Source of the DNA: Aeromicrobium sp. PE09-221
GTDB taxonomy: Bacteria; Actinomycetota; Actinomycetes; Propionibacteriales; Nocardioidaceae
Direction: 5' to 3'
Assembly (NCBI RefSeq): GCF_002174305.1
Contig: NZ_MIJB01000026.1
Coordinates: forward strand, 1-64,000
Length of the DNA stretch: 64,000 nt
Shown here: piece by piece, positions 34,553 to 44,644 of the stretch
How positions within the stretch are numbered: the first letter of the stretch is position 1
Layout of the letters: each line of letters begins with the position of its first letter
Program-made: the position numbers and the translations under genes
Notes under the pieces: generated by a model
The model's database searches: none
Seen by the model: the letters and a program-made list of their open reading frames with translations, nothing else
Told to the model about the DNA's origin: nothing

Positions 34553-35662
34553 CTAACGAGATGGATCGATGTAGCCAAGTGGATCAATGGCCAGGAGCGC
34601 TTGAAGTGGCAGGACCCCGTTGCCCAGCGCTGTGTTCTGCTGGTTCGCCGTGAGACCGTGAGCGGACTCGGTAACCCAGCCTTCTGGTAGACCCATCAGC
34701 CACTGGACGAACTCCGGCGCGGGGCGTGGGCCGCGCTCCTCGTTCAGGATCGCGGGAGCGGGGGCGGCTCGTCCTGTGATGTGTTCCCATCGGGCGATGG
34801 CGTCGGCGTATCGCCCCCAGCGACGAAGATGTTCTCCACGAGCGCGAACAGGGTCTCCGATTCGCTCCACCTGCCGGTCGAGCCAGCTGGCCCGTTCAGG
34901 GCGAGGTCGATGACCCGGTGACTCAGTGCGATCGTGCCGCGTCGAGCTCGGACCTGGTCCAGGGTCTCGCCACCGCGTGAGGAGTCCGAGGCCAGTGGTG
35001 TCCGAAACAGTGCCCTGGCGGTGAGCGGCGATGAAGATGCGGTGGCGCGGGTGTGGAGCGCCGACGAGGGAGGCCGGTAGGCCGATCCATTGCGCGTCGT
35101 ACCGGAGGTCGGCCAGATCGACGAGTACGGCTCCGAGTGCCCGAAGAGGTCGAGCTGGCTCGTCTCCCAGCACCCCGCTTCCGGGTTCCAGGTCGTGAAG
35201 GGTTGCGGCGACGGGGGTTGCACGGTCGGGGTTGCGGTCATTGCCTGCTCCTTGCGTTTGGTGGCGGGTTGCGGGTGCGGACAGGAGGCCCCGGACGTTC
35301 TCAATCGCCACGAGGCGGGGTTGCAGCGCCTCGTTCGCGGTTGCCATGTACGACCAGAGTCCGGAGCGGTGCCTGGTGCGAGGCCGGCTCCCTTGCCGAC
35401 GGTCGAGACGTCCTGGCAGGGAAACCACCACACAGCACGTCAACCGGTTGAACGTCGCTCCAGCTGACGGCGGTGATGTCGCCGCGGTTCGGGGTATCGG
35501 CCAGTGGTGGGAGAAGACGCGGGCGACGGGCTCGTTGAGCTCGGAGAACCAGACCGTGCGGCCGCCGGTGGCGTGTTCGACGGCGAGGTCGAGGCCTCCG
35601 TATCCAGAGAAGAGCGAACCGATCTTGATCGGGCGGTCGTCGGTCGAGGGGATGTCGTACAT
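34553..35662 (-). pseudogene. Decayed DNA cytosine-5 methyltransferase
   Basis: The N-terminus starts at ATG 35662 (GGAG upstream) with IKIGSLFSGYGGLDLA, the SAM-binding motif I. The catalytic GGFPCQDVS motif is only readable in shifted frames. Comparing expected motif order, single-base losses are implied near 35497, 35422 and 35363, after which the first frame resumes with 'RSGLWSYMATANEALQP', IENVRGLL and GAPHPRHRIFI. The C-terminus (MGLPEGWVT, ALGNGV) is intact. The shifts sum to three bases, so a continuous open frame survives, but the catalytic loop is destroyed. Alternative: sequencing errors in the 35.36-35.50 kb stretch. Confidence 0.75.
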
Positions 35663-35965
35663 GAGGGCTCCGGCAGGTCGGCGAACCCGATCCCCGGACT
35701 CCTCGCGGCGTCCTTCATCGGGTCGATCACCTGCCAGGTGCACGACCACAGCACCCACCACGATCCGACACTCCGCAGCACCAACAGCGGCTCTCTAAGC
35801 CGGCTCCGAACCACGAACCCCGACCCGCCGAGCCTGTCTCCGCGCGACATCAGCCACCCCTCCAGAGCTGTCACGCCTCTTGCAGGTCGAGGTAGAGCCA
35901 GGCGTCACCGCAGCAGAAGTCGCCAGGTGAGGGTGCTTACCTGCCCGACAGGAACGGAGACGAGA
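35663..35965. other. Gap upstream of the MobF relaxase; possible regulatory or oriT region
   Basis: About 300 bp between divergent methyltransferase and relaxase genes, with no convincing gene. It holds a minus-strand GTGCACCTG copy (35734-35742), an 8-bp palindrome AGCCGGCT (35798-35805) and an inverted repeat CAGGTGA/TTACCTG with a 6-nt spacer (35924-35943) just before the relaxase ribosome-binding site. MobF oriT sites usually lie next to the relaxase gene, so a nick site here is possible but not shown. Confidence 0.4.
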
Positions 35966-38900
35966 ATGACGGTTTCGATGCGCGTGATGTCGGTAGGTGA
36001 CGGCTACAAGTACCTGCTCAGGACCGTCGCGGCGGCCGACGGCAACCGGCCGCTTTCAACGCCGCTGACCCGCTACTACATGGAGGAAGGCACCCCGCCT
36101 GGTCGCTGGCTCGGCGCTGGCGTAGCGGCCCTGGGCAAGGGCGAGATTCAGGTGGGCGACCGAGTGTCAGAAGACCAGCTCCAGCTCCTGATGGGCACGG
36201 GATGTGATCCGATCACAGGTGACAAGCTCGGCCTGGGCTTCCCGGAGTACAAGAGCCAGGACGAGCGGATCGAGGCGCGGATCGCCGCTCTTGGCCAGAC
36301 GCTGACGCCTGGGGCCAAGGGCGAGGCTGTCGCGCAGATCGTTGCCGAGGAGACTGCCCGCAGCACACGGCGTGCTGTGGCGGGCTTCGACTTCACCTTC
36401 TCCATCCCGAAGTCCACGAGCGTGCTGTGGGCAGTCGCGGACGCCGGGGTCCAAGCGCTCATCGGGGAGGCGCATCATCGAGCGGTTGCGGAGGTGGTTG
36501 CGTTCATGGAGCGCGAGGTTGCAGCCACCCGCACGGGCGCAACCGCCGGAGATGGCGCGGTTGCACAGGTCGAGGTCACGGGGCTGATCGCGACCGCGTT
36601 CGATCACTTCGACTCCCGCGCCGGCGACCCCCACCTCCACACGCACGTGGTCATCAGCAACAAGGTCAAGACCGTCCTCGATGGGAAGTGGCGTTCGCTC
36701 GACGGCAGACCGATGCACGCCGCCGTGGTGGCGCTCTCCGAGCTACATGAAGCCGTGTTCGCCGACCATATGACGCGCACCTTCGGCGTCTCGTGGGAGG
36801 CCCGAGAGATGGGCCGCGACCACAACCCGGCATGGGCGATCACGGGAGTGCCCGAGGAACTGGTCGCCGAGTTCTCTACCCGCGCTCGTCACATCGACGC
36901 CGAGACCGATCGCCTCATCGCTGAGTACGTCGCAGCGCACGGACGACGACCGGCACCAGCAGCGATCATGAAACTCCGCGCCCGAGCCACACTCGCGACC
37001 CGCCCCGAGAAGCAGGTCCGATCCTTGGCTGACCTCACCGCCGAATGGCGGGAGCGCGCCACGAAAGCGTTGGGGCGGGATGCGACGACGTGGGCGCGCG
37101 AGGTGACCGACAACGACAAGCCGCTCCTGCTGCATGCCGACGACGTGCCGCTCGATGTCATCGGTGAGCTGGGGCGTTCGGTCGTCGAGGTGGTCGGTGA
37201 GAAGCGTTCGACCTGGCGGCGGTGGAATCTCATGGCCGAGGCATCCCGGCAGACGATGGGCTGGCGGTTCGCCACCATGCACGATCGGGAAGCGATCGTC
37301 GCGATGGTTGCCGATGCCGCCGAGCTCGTTTCCTTTCGGCTGACGCCCCCCGAACTCGCCTCCTCGCCTGTCGTGTTCCGTCGGCCCGACGGCAGTTCCG
37401 TGTTCCGACCGAAGAGCTCGACGGTGTTCACCTCCGAGGCCCAGCTCGCGGCCGAGGACAGACTCCTCGAACGAGCAGCGAACCTGGCCGGGCCGACGGT
37501 GCAGCTCGCGACGGTCGAAAAGACCACGCGCAGACCCGCCGCGGATGGTCGAATGCTCGGCGACGACCAAGCCGATGCCTTGACCCGGATCGCGGTGTCG
37601 GGGCGGATGCTTGACGTGCTGGTCGGTCCTGCTGGGGCGGGCAAGACCACCGCCATGAACGCGCTCCGACGAGCGTGGGAAGCCGAGCACGGCTCCGGTT
37701 CGGTCGTCGGGTTGGCACCGTCGGCGGTTGCCGCCCAGGTGCTGGCGGACGATCTCGGGATCGCGACGGAGAACACGGCGAAGTGGTGGCAGAACCACCT
37801 CATCCACGGCACCACGTTCGAGGCGAGACAGCTCGTCATCATCGACGAAGCATCCCTGGCCGGCGCCCTGTCGCTGGACCGCATCACCCACCTCGCCCAT
37901 GAAGCGGGCGCGAAGGTGCTGCTGGTCGGCGACTACGCGCAACTGCAATCCGTGGACGCCGGCGGAGCATTCGCGATGATCGCCAGAGACCGAGCCGACA
38001 CCCCCGAACTGGTCGACGTTCACCGCTTCACCCACGTCTGGGAGAAGACCGCCTCACTTGAGCTACGCCACGGCCGCACGGCGGCTATCGACACCTACCT
38101 CGCCCATCAGCGCATCACCGACGGCGACGGCGAGGCCATGACCGATGCCGCCTACAACGCCTGGCGCGCCGATCGCGACGCGGGACTCGTCTCGGTGCTG
38201 ATCGCCGAGACCCATGAGGACGTGACCGCGCTGAACGGTCGCGCCCGTGCCGATCTGATCCTCAACAAGACGCTGAACCCCGACCGCGAGGTCGAGCTGC
38301 GCGACGGTACCGCCGCCGGCGTTGGCGACACCATCATCACGCGACTCAACAACCGGAACCTGCGCACCCTGGCCGGGCGGGACTGGGTACGCAACGGCGA
38401 CATCTGGACCGTCACCGCCGTCGGCGACGACGGGACCATCACCATCGCACGCGACTATGGAACCGGCACCACCGTCGGCGACGACGGAACCATCAAGGCT
38501 CGCAGGCGTGGGCGCAGGTTCGGCGGCAGCATCGTCCTCCCGGCCTCGTACGTGGCCGAGCATGTCGATCTCGGTTACGCAGTCACCGCCTACCGCGCCC
38601 AAGGCATCACGACCGACACTGCGCACGTGCTGGTCGAACCGACCTCGACGAGGGAGACCTTCTACGTCGCGATGACCCGAGGGCGGCACTCGAACCACGC
38701 CTACGTGACTCTCGACCGCGCCGACGACCATGCCCAGCCGCACCCTGGCGACGACCCGCATGCCACCGCGCGAAGCGTGCTGTACGGCGTTCTTCAGCAC
38801 AGCGGGGCCGAACTCTCGGCGCACGAGACCATCGTCGCCGAGCAGGAACAGTGGGGCTCGATCGCCCAGCTCGCCGCCGAGTACGAGACCATCGCCGCCG

Positions 38901-39577
38901 CAGCCCAGCATGACCGCTGGGCTGCCCTCATCCGCTGCTCCGGGCTCTCCGACGAACAGGCCGAGAGCGCCATCGAGTCCGAGGCGTTCGGCTCCCTTGC
39001 CGCTGAACTTCGCCGCGCCGAGGCCAACCATCACAACCTTGATGCGCTCTTGCCGCGCCTCGTGGCCGCGCGAGGATTCGATGACGCCGACGACATCGCC
39101 GCCGTCCTGCACTACCGGGTCGAGCGGGCCACCGGCCGCCCCGCAGGCTCGGGCCGGACCCGCAAGCCAACGCGACTTATCGCCGGCCTCATCCCACAGG
39201 CGCACGGCGTCATCGATGTTGAGATGCGAGCGGCTCTCGACGAGCGAGAGGAGCTCATCGCGGCACGCGCCGACGCCGTACTCGACGGCGCGCTGGCCGA
39301 GGGCGTGCCGTGGACGAAGGCACTCGGCACGCGGCCCACCGAACCGCGACGGGCTGCGGCCTGGCGCAAATCCGCGCGCGTGATCGCCGCCTACCGCGAT
39401 CGTTACCGCGTCACCGACGACACGCCCCTCGGCGCGCCACCCGAGTCGGCGGTCCAGAAGATCGACGCTGCGCGGGCGCGGGCAGCCCTCGACCGAGTGC
39501 GAGTGGCCGCTGAAACTGTGGATGATGCTCACGCAGCTCGAAGCCCGTCGAGAGGTGGGCCGTCGCGGACAATGTAG
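35966..39577 (+). CDS. MobF-family relaxase-helicase (TrwC/TraI-like)
   Basis: 1203-aa conjugative relaxase that would nick oriT, bind the 5' end covalently and unwind the strand. Likely catalytic tyrosines are at residues 37-38 (TRYYMEEGTPPGRW). The HUH metal site is in HFDSRAGDPHLHTHVV (214-229). The C-terminal helicase has a P-loop GPAGAGKTT (about 553), 'IIDEASLAG' and 'TAYRAQGITTDTAHVLV'. ATG 35966 follows GGAGACGAG; earlier in-frame codons belong to the gap. It is transcribed away from the T4SS genes, near the element's right end. Confidence 0.95.
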   Translation: MTVSMRVMSVGDGYKYLLRTVAAADGNRPLSTPLTRYYMEEGTPPGRWLGAGVAALGKGEIQVGDRVSEDQLQLLMGTGCDPITGDKLGLGFPEYKSQDERIEARIAALGQTLTPGAKGEAVAQIVAEETARSTRRAVAGFDFTFSIPKSTSVLWAVADAGVQALIGEAHHRAVAEVVAFMEREVAATRTGATAGDGAVAQVEVTGLIATAFDHFDSRAGDPHLHTHVVISNKVKTVLDGKWRSLDGRPMHAAVVALSELHEAVFADHMTRTFGVSWEAREMGRDHNPAWAITGVPEELVAEFSTRARHIDAETDRLIAEYVAAHGRRPAPAAIMKLRARATLATRPEKQVRSLADLTAEWRERATKALGRDATTWAREVTDNDKPLLLHADDVPLDVIGELGRSVVEVVGEKRSTWRRWNLMAEASRQTMGWRFATMHDREAIVAMVADAAELVSFRLTPPELASSPVVFRRPDGSSVFRPKSSTVFTSEAQLAAEDRLLERAANLAGPTVQLATVEKTTRRPAADGRMLGDDQADALTRIAVSGRMLDVLVGPAGAGKTTAMNALRRAWEAEHGSGSVVGLAPSAVAAQVLADDLGIATENTAKWWQNHLIHGTTFEARQLVIIDEASLAGALSLDRITHLAHEAGAKVLLVGDYAQLQSVDAGGAFAMIARDRADTPELVDVHRFTHVWEKTASLELRHGRTAAIDTYLAHQRITDGDGEAMTDAAYNAWRADRDAGLVSVLIAETHEDVTALNGRARADLILNKTLNPDREVELRDGTAAGVGDTIITRLNNRNLRTLAGRDWVRNGDIWTVTAVGDDGTITIARDYGTGTTVGDDGTIKARRRGRRFGGSIVLPASYVAEHVDLGYAVTAYRAQGITTDTAHVLVEPTSTRETFYVAMTRGRHSNHAYVTLDRADDHAQPHPGDDPHATARSVLYGVLQHSGAELSAHETIVAEQEQWGSIAQLAAEYETIAAAAQHDRWAALIRCSGLSDEQAESAIESEAFGSLAAELRRAEANHHNLDALLPRLVAARGFDDADDIAAVLHYRVERATGRPAGSGRTRKPTRLIAGLIPQAHGVIDVEMRAALDEREELIAARADAVLDGALAEGVPWTKALGTRPTEPRRAAAWRKSARVIAAYRDRYRVTDDTPLGAPPESAVQKIDAARARAALDRVRVAAETVDDAHAARSPSRGGPSRTM

Positions 39578-39696
39578 TGCCAGTGTCGACCCCAGGGGTG
39601 TGGACCCGCGAATGTCGGCGCGGCCAAGTAGCCTCAGAGCCACACGACAGTAGACTTAAACCCACATGACGACACACGGCTGAAGGAGGCGGGGCG

Positions 39697-40653
39697 ATGG
39701 CGCGCGCTGATCTACTCCTAGACCTCGTCGAGGCCGAACGCCGCGGCGATCGGGAACGCTTCAAGGTGCTGGTTGAGTCCGTCATCGCCGAAGAACGCGC
39801 CAACCAGCATCATCTTCTCGCCGATCGGCTCTCGCAACTCATCACGACGACGGGACAGGGACCCGTCCGCGACGACCGAGCAGCAGCGATCCGCGATCTC
39901 GTGCATGAGGTCGTACCGAACCGTCGGCTGCATGAACTCGAACTTGCGCCGGTCCCGCAACGAGTCGTGACCGAACTGATCGAGGAGCAGAAGCGCGCCG
40001 AGCTTCTGCGTAGTTACGGTATTGAGCCGCGCAACCGACTTCTGCTGTCTGGCCCGCCTGGAAACGGCAAGACGAGCGTGGCGGAAGCGATCGCGGCAGA
40101 ACTGATGCTTCCCTTCTACGTGATCCGCTACGAGGGAGTCATGTCGAGTTTCCTCGGCGAAACGGCCGCACGGCTGGACAACGCGTTTGAGTTCGCGCGG
40201 ACCCGCCGTTGCGTGTTGTTCTTCGACGAACTGGACACCATCGCCAAGGAACGAGCAGACGAGCACGAGACCGGCGAGATCAAGCGGGTGGTTTCGACAC
40301 TGCTGCTCCAAATCGACAGACTGCCACCCCACGTGATCTTCGTTGGCGCAACCAACCACGGCGAGCTGCTGGATCGGGCGGCATGGCGACGGTTCCAGAT
40401 TCGGACGGAGTTGGGACCTCCTAGCCGCGCACAGGCGACGAGATTCCTCGAACGTCTTGCTGAACGCCTCGGAGGCGACCTCGGTTTCGCTCCTCGTACC
40501 CTCGCCGACAAGTTGGCCGGGGCGAGCTTCGCCGAGTTGGAAGAGTTCGCACTTGATGTGCGCCGCCGCGCGGTGCTGGAACTCCCGGATGACAACATCC
40601 GCCGGATAGTGCTAGAACGGCTTGAACACCGCCGAGGTCAGGCGGCAGGGTGA
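39697..40653 (+). CDS. AAA ATPase of an IetAS-like pair
   Basis: 318-aa AAA+ ATPase. A helical N-terminus (1-90) precedes the P-loop SGPPGNGKTS (about 127), Walker B CVLFFDELDTIA, sensor 1 'VIFVGATNH' and an Arg-rich RRFQIR. It overlaps the downstream subtilase gene by 4 bp (GTGA). This ATPase-protease pairing is the layout of ietA-ietS, first described as a plasmid stability/incompatibility locus and later listed among phage-defence systems. The gap 39578-39696 upstream holds a strong GGAGG and presumably the promoter. Confidence 0.8.
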   Translation: MARADLLLDLVEAERRGDRERFKVLVESVIAEERANQHHLLADRLSQLITTTGQGPVRDDRAAAIRDLVHEVVPNRRLHELELAPVPQRVVTELIEEQKRAELLRSYGIEPRNRLLLSGPPGNGKTSVAEAIAAELMLPFYVIRYEGVMSSFLGETAARLDNAFEFARTRRCVLFFDELDTIAKERADEHETGEIKRVVSTLLLQIDRLPPHVIFVGATNHGELLDRAAWRRFQIRTELGPPSRAQATRFLERLAERLGGDLGFAPRTLADKLAGASFAELEEFALDVRRRAVLELPDDNIRRIVLERLEHRRGQAAG

Positions 40654-43256
40654 CGGTTGAGCGCAAACCGCTCCTTGCGTTCGGGCCGGCGGAGGTTGTG
40701 GCGCGGCCAACCCAGACGCCGCGTGATCTTCCACGTCTGGCAAAGCCGGGCGCTGGGCGACAAGGTGAACGACTGACTCCTCAGTTCAAGGACTTGGCCG
40801 CAGCTTTCGAAGCCGAACGTGCCCGTCTGAGCGCCGACACCCCAGAGGAGATTGACCCCGCACTCGTGGTCGTATTTGATCTGGCGGGAAGCGTCAAGGA
40901 CTTCCGCAACGCAATCAACCGGATCGATGGCCTGGAGTTTCTGTCGGAGCTTCTCGGGGATCAATCTGACCCCGACGACGATTTCCACATGACGGAGCGT
41001 GAAGCTGGACGGACAGACAAGCGCGTCACGCACTCGCTGTACTTGGTCATGTCCAACACCAAGGCGATCGACGAACTACTCCGGCTCTTCGCTCAATGGC
41101 AGGCCGACCCGTCCGCGTCGTTCGAGCACGGGCTAGGCAAGTTCAAGACGGCCTTCCAGCAACTGACAGCGATACGTCGGTGGGGCGCTGAGGACCGCAT
41201 CCGTGAGACTGGTCTACGAGAGCGCTGGGAAGAGACTCTCAGCATGGTCGGTCAGTCAGTCAGCACCGTCCTCGTCGAAGTCGAGCTCTGGCACAGGCGT
41301 GATGCCGCCCAGCGTGCGGCTGCCGAGGCGCACGTCGAGGAAGTCATCACTTCCAGCGCCGGTCGAGTCTTGGATCGCTCGCAGATCGGAGAGATCGAGT
41401 ACCACGCGCTCCTGGCTGAACTCCCGATCCAGCAGGTCCAGTCCGTGTTGACCAACGGAGCTTCGGCCATTCGGCTTCTCACGACTGATGACGTCATGTT
41501 CGTCAGCCCCTTCACCCCGATGAGCGTTGCACCAGGGACTCTTGAGCCAGTTACTCAAACCAACCTTGCTCGCAGCGACAGAGTCGAAGGCAAGCCTCGG
41601 ATCGCGCTGCTCGACGGGCTGCCGTTCACCAACCACGACACGCTCCAAGGCCGGCTCTCGATCGATCACCCTGATGGGCTTGGTGAGAACTACCCCGTCG
41701 CGGCTCGCCACCACGGAACCGCCATGGCGTCACTCATCATTCACGGCGACCTCACTGATGGCGGTCCCGCGCTTGATCGTCCTCTCTACGTGCGCCCGAT
41801 CCTGCAGCCCCATGAGTTCATGCCTGGGCACGAGCAGGTAGTCCCGAATCGTCTGCTCCCCGACGTCCTTCATCGTGCGATCAGACGGATTGTGAAGGGC
41901 GAGGGGAACCAGCCTGCCGCAGCGCCGAGCGTCCGGGTTGTGAACCTCTCCATAGGCGCACAGACACGAGCACTCACGCGTCGAATGAGCCCCGTTGGGC
42001 GCCTGCTGGACTGGCTCGCCCACTCGTACAATCTGCTGTTCGTCGTCAGTGCGGGTAACCACACCGACGAGTTCACGATCCCCGCCGATGCCGCGCACGA
42101 CACTGACGCCGCTCGCCTGGCTGCAATGCGGGTCGGCTTCGAGACGGCGCTGCTACGCGGCATCCTTCCGCCTGGCGATGCACTGAACGCCCTCACCGTC
42201 GGTGCCACGCACTCAGACGGCCTCGGCGAGATCGCAGTTCCAGATACGGTGTGGGATATCACCAACCCGGACGCTCCCGCACACTACGGGTCGGTTGGGC
42301 CCGGTGTCGATCGGTCGGTCAAGCCGGACCTTCATCACTCCGGAGGCCGCGCCCTCTACACGCGCCCCATCGTGCTGCCCGGTCAGACTGACGTTGCCGT
42401 CGGCCTGGCTCGCACCGCCGCGACGGGACCCGGCTTGCAGGTGGCCGCTCCGGGACGCGGGGGTGCTACCAACAGCACGGTGTTCACGAACGGCACCAGT
42501 AACGCGACGGCTCTCGTCACCCGTGAAGCCAGCAGGCTGTTTGACCTCCTTGAGTCTGATAACCGCGATCCCGAAGACGCACCGCTTCCTGATCCGCAAT
42601 ACCACCCGCTGCTCGTGCGCGCTCTCCTTGCCCATGCAAGCAGTTGGGGCGCTTGGGAGAACAGCCTGCGCAACGATCTTGGTCTCAATGGCCAGGATGC
42701 TCGGCGGCAGTTGACGGCTCTGCTCGGCTACGGTCGCCTCGACCTCAGCAGACTCGGCGAAGCCGCGTCCAACCGAGCCGTCCTCGTCGCGGGCGGTCAA
42801 ATCGCACGGAACGAGCGCCATACTTACGGATTCCCACTGCCTCCCTCGCTTCGAGCGAAAGCGGAATGGCACCGCTTCACCATCACGCTGGCATTCATGG
42901 CTCCGACGGTCGGCCAGCTCACTCGGTACCGCAGCGCGAAGGTCTACTTCAGTACGCCCGACACGAGCCTCGCAGGCGGCGAGCGTTCCGATGCAGAGCA
43001 CAACGCGGTTCGGAGGGGAAGCCTTCAGCACGAGATTGTGCAGGGCTCTCGCGCCATGTCTTTCGTTGATGGAGACAGCTTCCCGATTCATGTCGAGTGC
43101 ATGGACGACGCCCAGCGACTCCGTGCAGGCAACACGATCCGATATGCGCTGGTTGTCTCCGCCGAGACCGCGGAGCAGACCTCCAACACCATCCACGAAG
43201 AGGTCCGTGACAGGCTACGCGCACGCGCGCGCGTCCAGGGCCGCATTCGACCGTAG
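40650..43256 (+). CDS. Subtilisin-like serine protease of an IetAS-like pair
   Basis: 868-aa S8 peptidase. The long N-terminal region (1-310) is helical and unrelated to a secretion prodomain, and there is no signal peptide. The catalytic triad is visible as D about 322 (IALLDGLP), H about 355 (RHHGTAMASLI) and S about 617 (TNGTSNATAL), with the oxyanion-site 'VVSAGNHT' between. A cytoplasmic subtilase coupled to an AAA ATPase fits IetS. Starts at GTG 40650, inside the ietA-like stop. The ATPase may gate or direct the protease. Confidence 0.85.
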   Translation: MTVERKPLLAFGPAEVVARPTQTPRDLPRLAKPGAGRQGERLTPQFKDLAAAFEAERARLSADTPEEIDPALVVVFDLAGSVKDFRNAINRIDGLEFLSELLGDQSDPDDDFHMTEREAGRTDKRVTHSLYLVMSNTKAIDELLRLFAQWQADPSASFEHGLGKFKTAFQQLTAIRRWGAEDRIRETGLRERWEETLSMVGQSVSTVLVEVELWHRRDAAQRAAAEAHVEEVITSSAGRVLDRSQIGEIEYHALLAELPIQQVQSVLTNGASAIRLLTTDDVMFVSPFTPMSVAPGTLEPVTQTNLARSDRVEGKPRIALLDGLPFTNHDTLQGRLSIDHPDGLGENYPVAARHHGTAMASLIIHGDLTDGGPALDRPLYVRPILQPHEFMPGHEQVVPNRLLPDVLHRAIRRIVKGEGNQPAAAPSVRVVNLSIGAQTRALTRRMSPVGRLLDWLAHSYNLLFVVSAGNHTDEFTIPADAAHDTDAARLAAMRVGFETALLRGILPPGDALNALTVGATHSDGLGEIAVPDTVWDITNPDAPAHYGSVGPGVDRSVKPDLHHSGGRALYTRPIVLPGQTDVAVGLARTAATGPGLQVAAPGRGGATNSTVFTNGTSNATALVTREASRLFDLLESDNRDPEDAPLPDPQYHPLLVRALLAHASSWGAWENSLRNDLGLNGQDARRQLTALLGYGRLDLSRLGEAASNRAVLVAGGQIARNERHTYGFPLPPSLRAKAEWHRFTITLAFMAPTVGQLTRYRSAKVYFSTPDTSLAGGERSDAEHNAVRRGSLQHEIVQGSRAMSFVDGDSFPIHVECMDDAQRLRAGNTIRYALVVSAETAEQTSNTIHEEVRDRLRARARVQGRIRP

Positions 43257-43315
43257 ACCCCGTTTTCTACCACCGTCTGGCTCGACCACTGGTGCTGGCC
43301 ACAGGGCAGTGCGCG

Positions 43316-44578
43316 TCAAGCAGTCTCCTGCGCATCGCGGTCAGGCGGCTGGATCACCAGCACGTTCGAGATGCCGCCTTGGTTCACGCAGTCCTGGGCG
43401 AGGCCATGGACGTGCCAGTAGAAGTCCAAGTCTGCCTCGGACGCGTTAACCGTGAACTCGACTGGCGTGTACAGGTGAAGTGGGACTGAGGCTCCGTCGT
43501 AGTGATAGCCGAAGTTGTCGATCGTTGAGATGGTCAGCGGATGATCGCCAGTGAAGTCGATCCCGACGCGGATGTCGTACTCACCGCCGCCTGTCGCTTC
43601 CGCTGTCTTGCGCACCAGCGCCATGAGGTCCGCCATCGCGCATTCGATGGCTGCGGACTGGACCTGCCAGCCATCGAAGTAGCCGTCGCTGCTCATGCGG
43701 TGGCCCCCAACGGCCGCTGCGATCGTGACTGATCCATCGTGGTGAATGCTCGCCCAGGCCTCCTTCCACGCCGAGCCTTCACCTGCCGCACTGTTCACGG
43801 CCACCCATCGACGAAGGCCTGGTCGCGGGTTGTGACGGTCGACGCTCTCCAGTGGGTGAATGCCACCGCGGCCCGCGTAAAAGAGCGCAAGGCTCTCAGC
43901 CTTTGCGAGGATCTCACGGGCTTCATCGCGCGTGAGTCGACTTCCGACGCGTGGGAGGCGTGGGTGGGCAACTGCTACCAGCCAGGCGCGCGTCTCTGAA
44001 TCTCGCCCGGCTGCTGCTTCCGCATACAACGTGTCCAGAACTTCGGTGGCGTGGCGGCGCTCGTCGAAGCGCGCACGGTACATCGCCTCGATCTGACGCT
44101 CCTTCATCCACACCGTGTCCGCATCGTTCCGAACGGGTGCACCGAAGTAGTCACCCCTATAGATCAGATGCGGACCATCGACGCTGGCTGGCACCTCAAC
44201 GATGACGGCACGCTCGCCTTCCGCCGAGCCCAGCCGAAACACGTTCAGGCCGAACACAGGCGGCGTGATCGCGGTGATCGCCGCGCTGCGAAGGGAGCGC
44301 TCGTACCCCTCGTCAAAGTCGCCAACGTCGGTACGCCCGGTCGCCGCCTTCTGTGACTCGTGCACGCCGAAGACGATGACGCCACCCCCACTGTTCGCCA
44401 TGGCCGCAACGTCTTTCGGGAAGTCGGTCTGCGGCAATCCCTTCTGAGGTGGAAGCTCCGACTTCCAGTCCAGGTCGTCGGACTCCGTCGCACCAGCCGC
44501 GACAGCCGAATCGAGCAGTTCGTCCGTCAACGGACCGGGGCCGCGACCGAGAACGCGGTGGAGGGCAGTGAAGCTCAT
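43316..44578 (-). CDS. AlbA_2/Schlafen-type putative DNA-binding protein
   Basis: 420-aa protein. The AlbA_2 domain (residues about 33-160) shows ESDDLDWKSELP and 'FPKDVAAMANSGGGVIVFGV', the Schlafen-AAA_4 signature. The C-terminal 250 residues (rich in Trp/His, with IRVGIDFTGDHP) match nothing recognised and may be an effector or sensor. It is convergent with the IetS-like gene 60 bp away. Such proteins recur in phage-defence neighbourhoods; function here is unknown. Confidence 0.78.
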   Translation of the reverse strand: MSFTALHRVLGRGPGPLTDELLDSAVAAGATESDDLDWKSELPPQKGLPQTDFPKDVAAMANSGGGVIVFGVHESQKAATGRTDVGDFDEGYERSLRSAAITAITPPVFGLNVFRLGSAEGERAVIVEVPASVDGPHLIYRGDYFGAPVRNDADTVWMKERQIEAMYRARFDERRHATEVLDTLYAEAAAGRDSETRAWLVAVAHPRLPRVGSRLTRDEAREILAKAESLALFYAGRGGIHPLESVDRHNPRPGLRRWVAVNSAAGEGSAWKEAWASIHHDGSVTIAAAVGGHRMSSDGYFDGWQVQSAAIECAMADLMALVRKTAEATGGGEYDIRVGIDFTGDHPLTISTIDNFGYHYDGASVPLHLYTPVEFTVNASEADLDFYWHVHGLAQDCVNQGGISNVLVIQPPDRDAQETA

Positions 44579-44644
44579 ATGACAAGCGTAGGGATGGCCA
44601 CCGACAACGCGGGGAGGGAGCAGCCCAGGTTTAGAGCTTTGCTG

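Noticed and set aside
34744..35433. Minus-strand frame overlapping the methyltransferase in another phase as a separate gene
   Set aside because: It contains PCQ and methyltransferase-like words, so it was treated as part of the frameshifted gene rather than an independent one.
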